Positions 61,788-64,000 of a stretch of DNA of 64,000 nucleotides are shown here, one piece after another. Each line of letters opens with the position of its first letter. Within the stretch, counting starts at the first letter, position 1. Source of the stretch: Siphonodentalium dalli (Eukaryota > Mollusca > Scaphopoda > Gadilida > Siphonodentaliidae). The position numbers and the translations under genes were made by a program. The stretch lies in assembly GCA_032622095.1 (NCBI GenBank), contig CP136067.1:74862705-74926704 (forward strand), in the 5' to 3' direction. The notes under the pieces were generated by a model. The model was given only the letters and a program-made list of their open reading frames with translations. It did no database searches and was not told where the DNA came from.

Positions 61788-63529
61788 TCTATATATATAA
61801 AACCCGTCGTCTGTGTGTGTGTGTGTATCTGTCTCTGTGTGTGTGTGTGTGTGTGTATAACTCGGTCACGCGTTTGGCGCGTTTATAACTTTTCAACCAT
61901 GCGTCCTATGTGGCCCAAATTTGTACCCCGACCTATAGTGTGTCATAAAAGGTGACTCACCAAATTTCACGTCGATTGGTTAAAGCAAACCTGAGATCTA
62001 ACATGGTCCCCAAATGCAGCATTTGCACTCAAGTAGACACTATTTCTTATGACGTTTGTCGAAATGACGTCATTGACGTCGAACACAAACCAATACTTGC
62101 TTTGCTATTGTAGGCGAAACTTCCATGCGCTCTACCAAAGCGTTGTTGGAAATTAATGTGTCAGTTCAGGTTTAGTGTGAATTTAGGTAACGAATGTTGA
62201 TTTTGTCGCGGAAGTGCATGTATAGTGGGGTGTAGAGTCAAGACTCGAACGTTCTACCGTCGTTGGGAATGGGTGGATGTAGTGGTTTGCAGAGCCAAGA
62301 CTCGAACGTTCGTCGTTGGGAATGGGTGCTAATATGGTATTTTAAATTGCCAGTTGGGTTTGAACACAAGTAAAGAATGCTGTCTTTGATACGAAAGTTG
62401 TGCATTGAGTGTGGAATCGAAGGAGTACCGGAAACAACGTGGGTAGGCGGTACCCAGTGGGTACCGTGAACTCAGTAAATTCGCCGGAACTCAGTTGAAA
62501 AAAGCACATTCCCGGGACAGGCCTAATAATAGGGCCTACAGTGTAAACAATACTGCCGACGCTAATTAATGCTCTTTTAATCTTTCGGTTGAGTGCAAAT
62601 CTGATACAAGAATAAATGTTTAAAAGATCACAATGCGCGAAGCGCACGCGTTTTAAATTCATATAATGTGCGCGAAGCTCATAAAGGGGCTGCAGGCCCC
62701 TACCCCGCTAAATAAAGGTTCAGAATTGAGCCTGTTTCAGTCAGTATAGATTAAGTAAAATATCTCGATTGTTGCGTTCCATATATGTGCATGCATATAC
62801 GTGGGTTGGGGAGATGATGGTGGGGGCAAAAATACAGTTTTATTGAAATAAAGTGTTCATACAAATGGGCCACGCAGTGCAGGGCGTGTGATCAATAGGC
62901 TGCATGTTGAATACAGGGTCCGTTTAAAATGTGCTGCAAGCTCCCTATTTATGTGCGCGAAGCTCACGCAGTTTAAGATCATATAATGTGCGCGAAGCGC
63001 AGAAAGGGGCTGTACATAGGCCCCTCCCCTCTAAATAAAGATTCCGAATTGAGCCTGTTTCAGTTAGTATAGATAAAGTAAAATATTTTGATTGTTGCGT
63101 TCCATATGTGCATGCATATACATGGGTCGGGGAGATGGGGGTGGGGGTAAAAATACAGTTTTATTGAAATAAAGTGTTCATACAAACGGGCCGCGCAGTG
63201 CAGGCGTGTGATCATTAGGCGGCATGCTGAATACAGGTTCCAAAGGGGGTCCGTTCAAAATATGCAGCAAGCTTCCGAATGTAGGCTCCTGAATTGAGTA
63301 TGTTTCAGTTGTTGCATAGTATTTAAATAATATACTGATTTTGTTTCGTTGCGCATATATATGTGGACTGGGTGTGTAGAAATGCAGTTTTAGTGAAATA
63401 AAGTGTTCCAATGCGCATCCAGTAACAAAAAGGAGAAACATGACAATTTCATGTGTCCATGAACGCGGACACTAGAAAATAACAAAGAAAATTTATATAC
63501 CCGTCATTTTGTGACGGGCAACCCCCTAG
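61788..63529 (+). mobile_element. Non-autonomous Helitron
   Basis: 5' TCTATATATATAAAACCCGT after an A; 3' hairpin cccgtca-ttttg-tgacggg (63500-63518), 7-base spacer, CTAG at 63526-63529, then T. This is the Helitron signature (5'-TC, hairpin, 3'-CTRR, insertion between A and T). No Rep/helicase gene. Holds (gt)n near 61810 and about 2.5 units of a 320-bp repeat (62660-63430) with gtgcgcgaagc, aaaggggctg and gaaataaagtgttcatacaa. Confidence 0.87.
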
Positions 63530-64000
63530 TATATATATAAAACCCATCGTCTGTGTGTGTGTGTATCTGTCTGTGTGAGGGTGTATCTGTGTGTGTATAA
63601 CTTGGTCATGCTTTTGGTGTGCTTATAACTTTTCAACCATACTTGCAATGTAGCCCAAATTTGTACCATTGCCTATATTGTGTCTTAAAAGATGATTCAC
63701 CAAATATCACGCCGATTGGTCAAAGCAAACCTGAGATCTAACATGGTCCCCAAATGCAGTATTTGCACTCAAGTATCTAGACACTATTTCTTATGACGTT
63801 TGGCGAAATGACGTCGCATGCAAACCCACAGTTGCTTTGCTAATGTAGACGAAACTTCCATGTGCTCTATCAAAGCGTTGTTGGAAATAGGCGCTAAATT
63901 AATTTGTCAGTTCAGGTTCAGTGTGAATTTAGGTAACGGATGTTGATTTTGTCGCGGAAGTGCATGTAGTGGGGTGTAGAGTCAAGACTCGAACGATCTA
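63530..64000 (+). mobile_element. Start of second Helitron, head-to-tail
   Basis: Begins at the end of the first copy: tatatatataaaacccatcg, (gt)n, cttataacttttcaaccat, gagatctaacatggtcccca and gtgaatttaggtaacg, all in the order of 61790-62260. The 5' TC is missing. It runs off the right edge. Confidence 0.85.

Overview
This is a eukaryotic, metazoan window: AT-rich, intron-rich and packed with repeats, with no bacterial operon structure. The repeats are dominated by arrays of roughly 150-180 bp units carrying phrases such as 'ggccataactc' and ending in GGAC-rich tracts. That architecture resembles the pearl/CvA-type elements known from bivalves, so a marine invertebrate, possibly a lophotrochozoan such as a mollusc, is my best guess. 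The species is not identified.

One host gene is clearly supported. On the minus strand, twelve exons between 60852 and 6817 join without a phase error into 522 codons plus a stop. They encode all but the N-terminal part of an orthologue of the vertebrate protein KIAA2013, a type I membrane protein of unknown function. The 5' exon or exons lie beyond 60852, probably outside the window. Eleven introns (0.7-12.7 kb) make up most of the window. One has a GC donor, and two exon edges (exon 5 donor, exon 10 acceptor) sit inside short tandem duplications.

Layout. 1-6816: minisatellite, MITE and repeats downstream of the gene. 6817-9225: last three exons. 9226-21963: large intron with a 162-bp array, a hAT element, a large unclassified repeat (copy A) and a 430-bp element pair. 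21964-24895: exons 9 and 8. 24896-34902: intron with two arrays, an internally deleted Tigger/pogo element and a palindromic MITE. 34903-38176: exons 7, 6 and 5. 38177-48233: intron with a piggyBac-like MITE, copy B of the large repeat (itself holding a TTA-flanked element) and a 2.6-kb TAA-flanked element inside another array. 48234-60852: exons 4 to 1, separated by a hAT-like element carrying a nested TTAA-flanked element, a coding remnant, foldbacks and arrays. 60853-64000: a complete non-autonomous Helitron followed head-to-tail by the start of a second.

No rRNA, tRNA, CRISPR array or intact transposase was found. The unusual content is the duplicated splice boundaries, the nested transposons with readable target sites, and several repeat families that share end structures.
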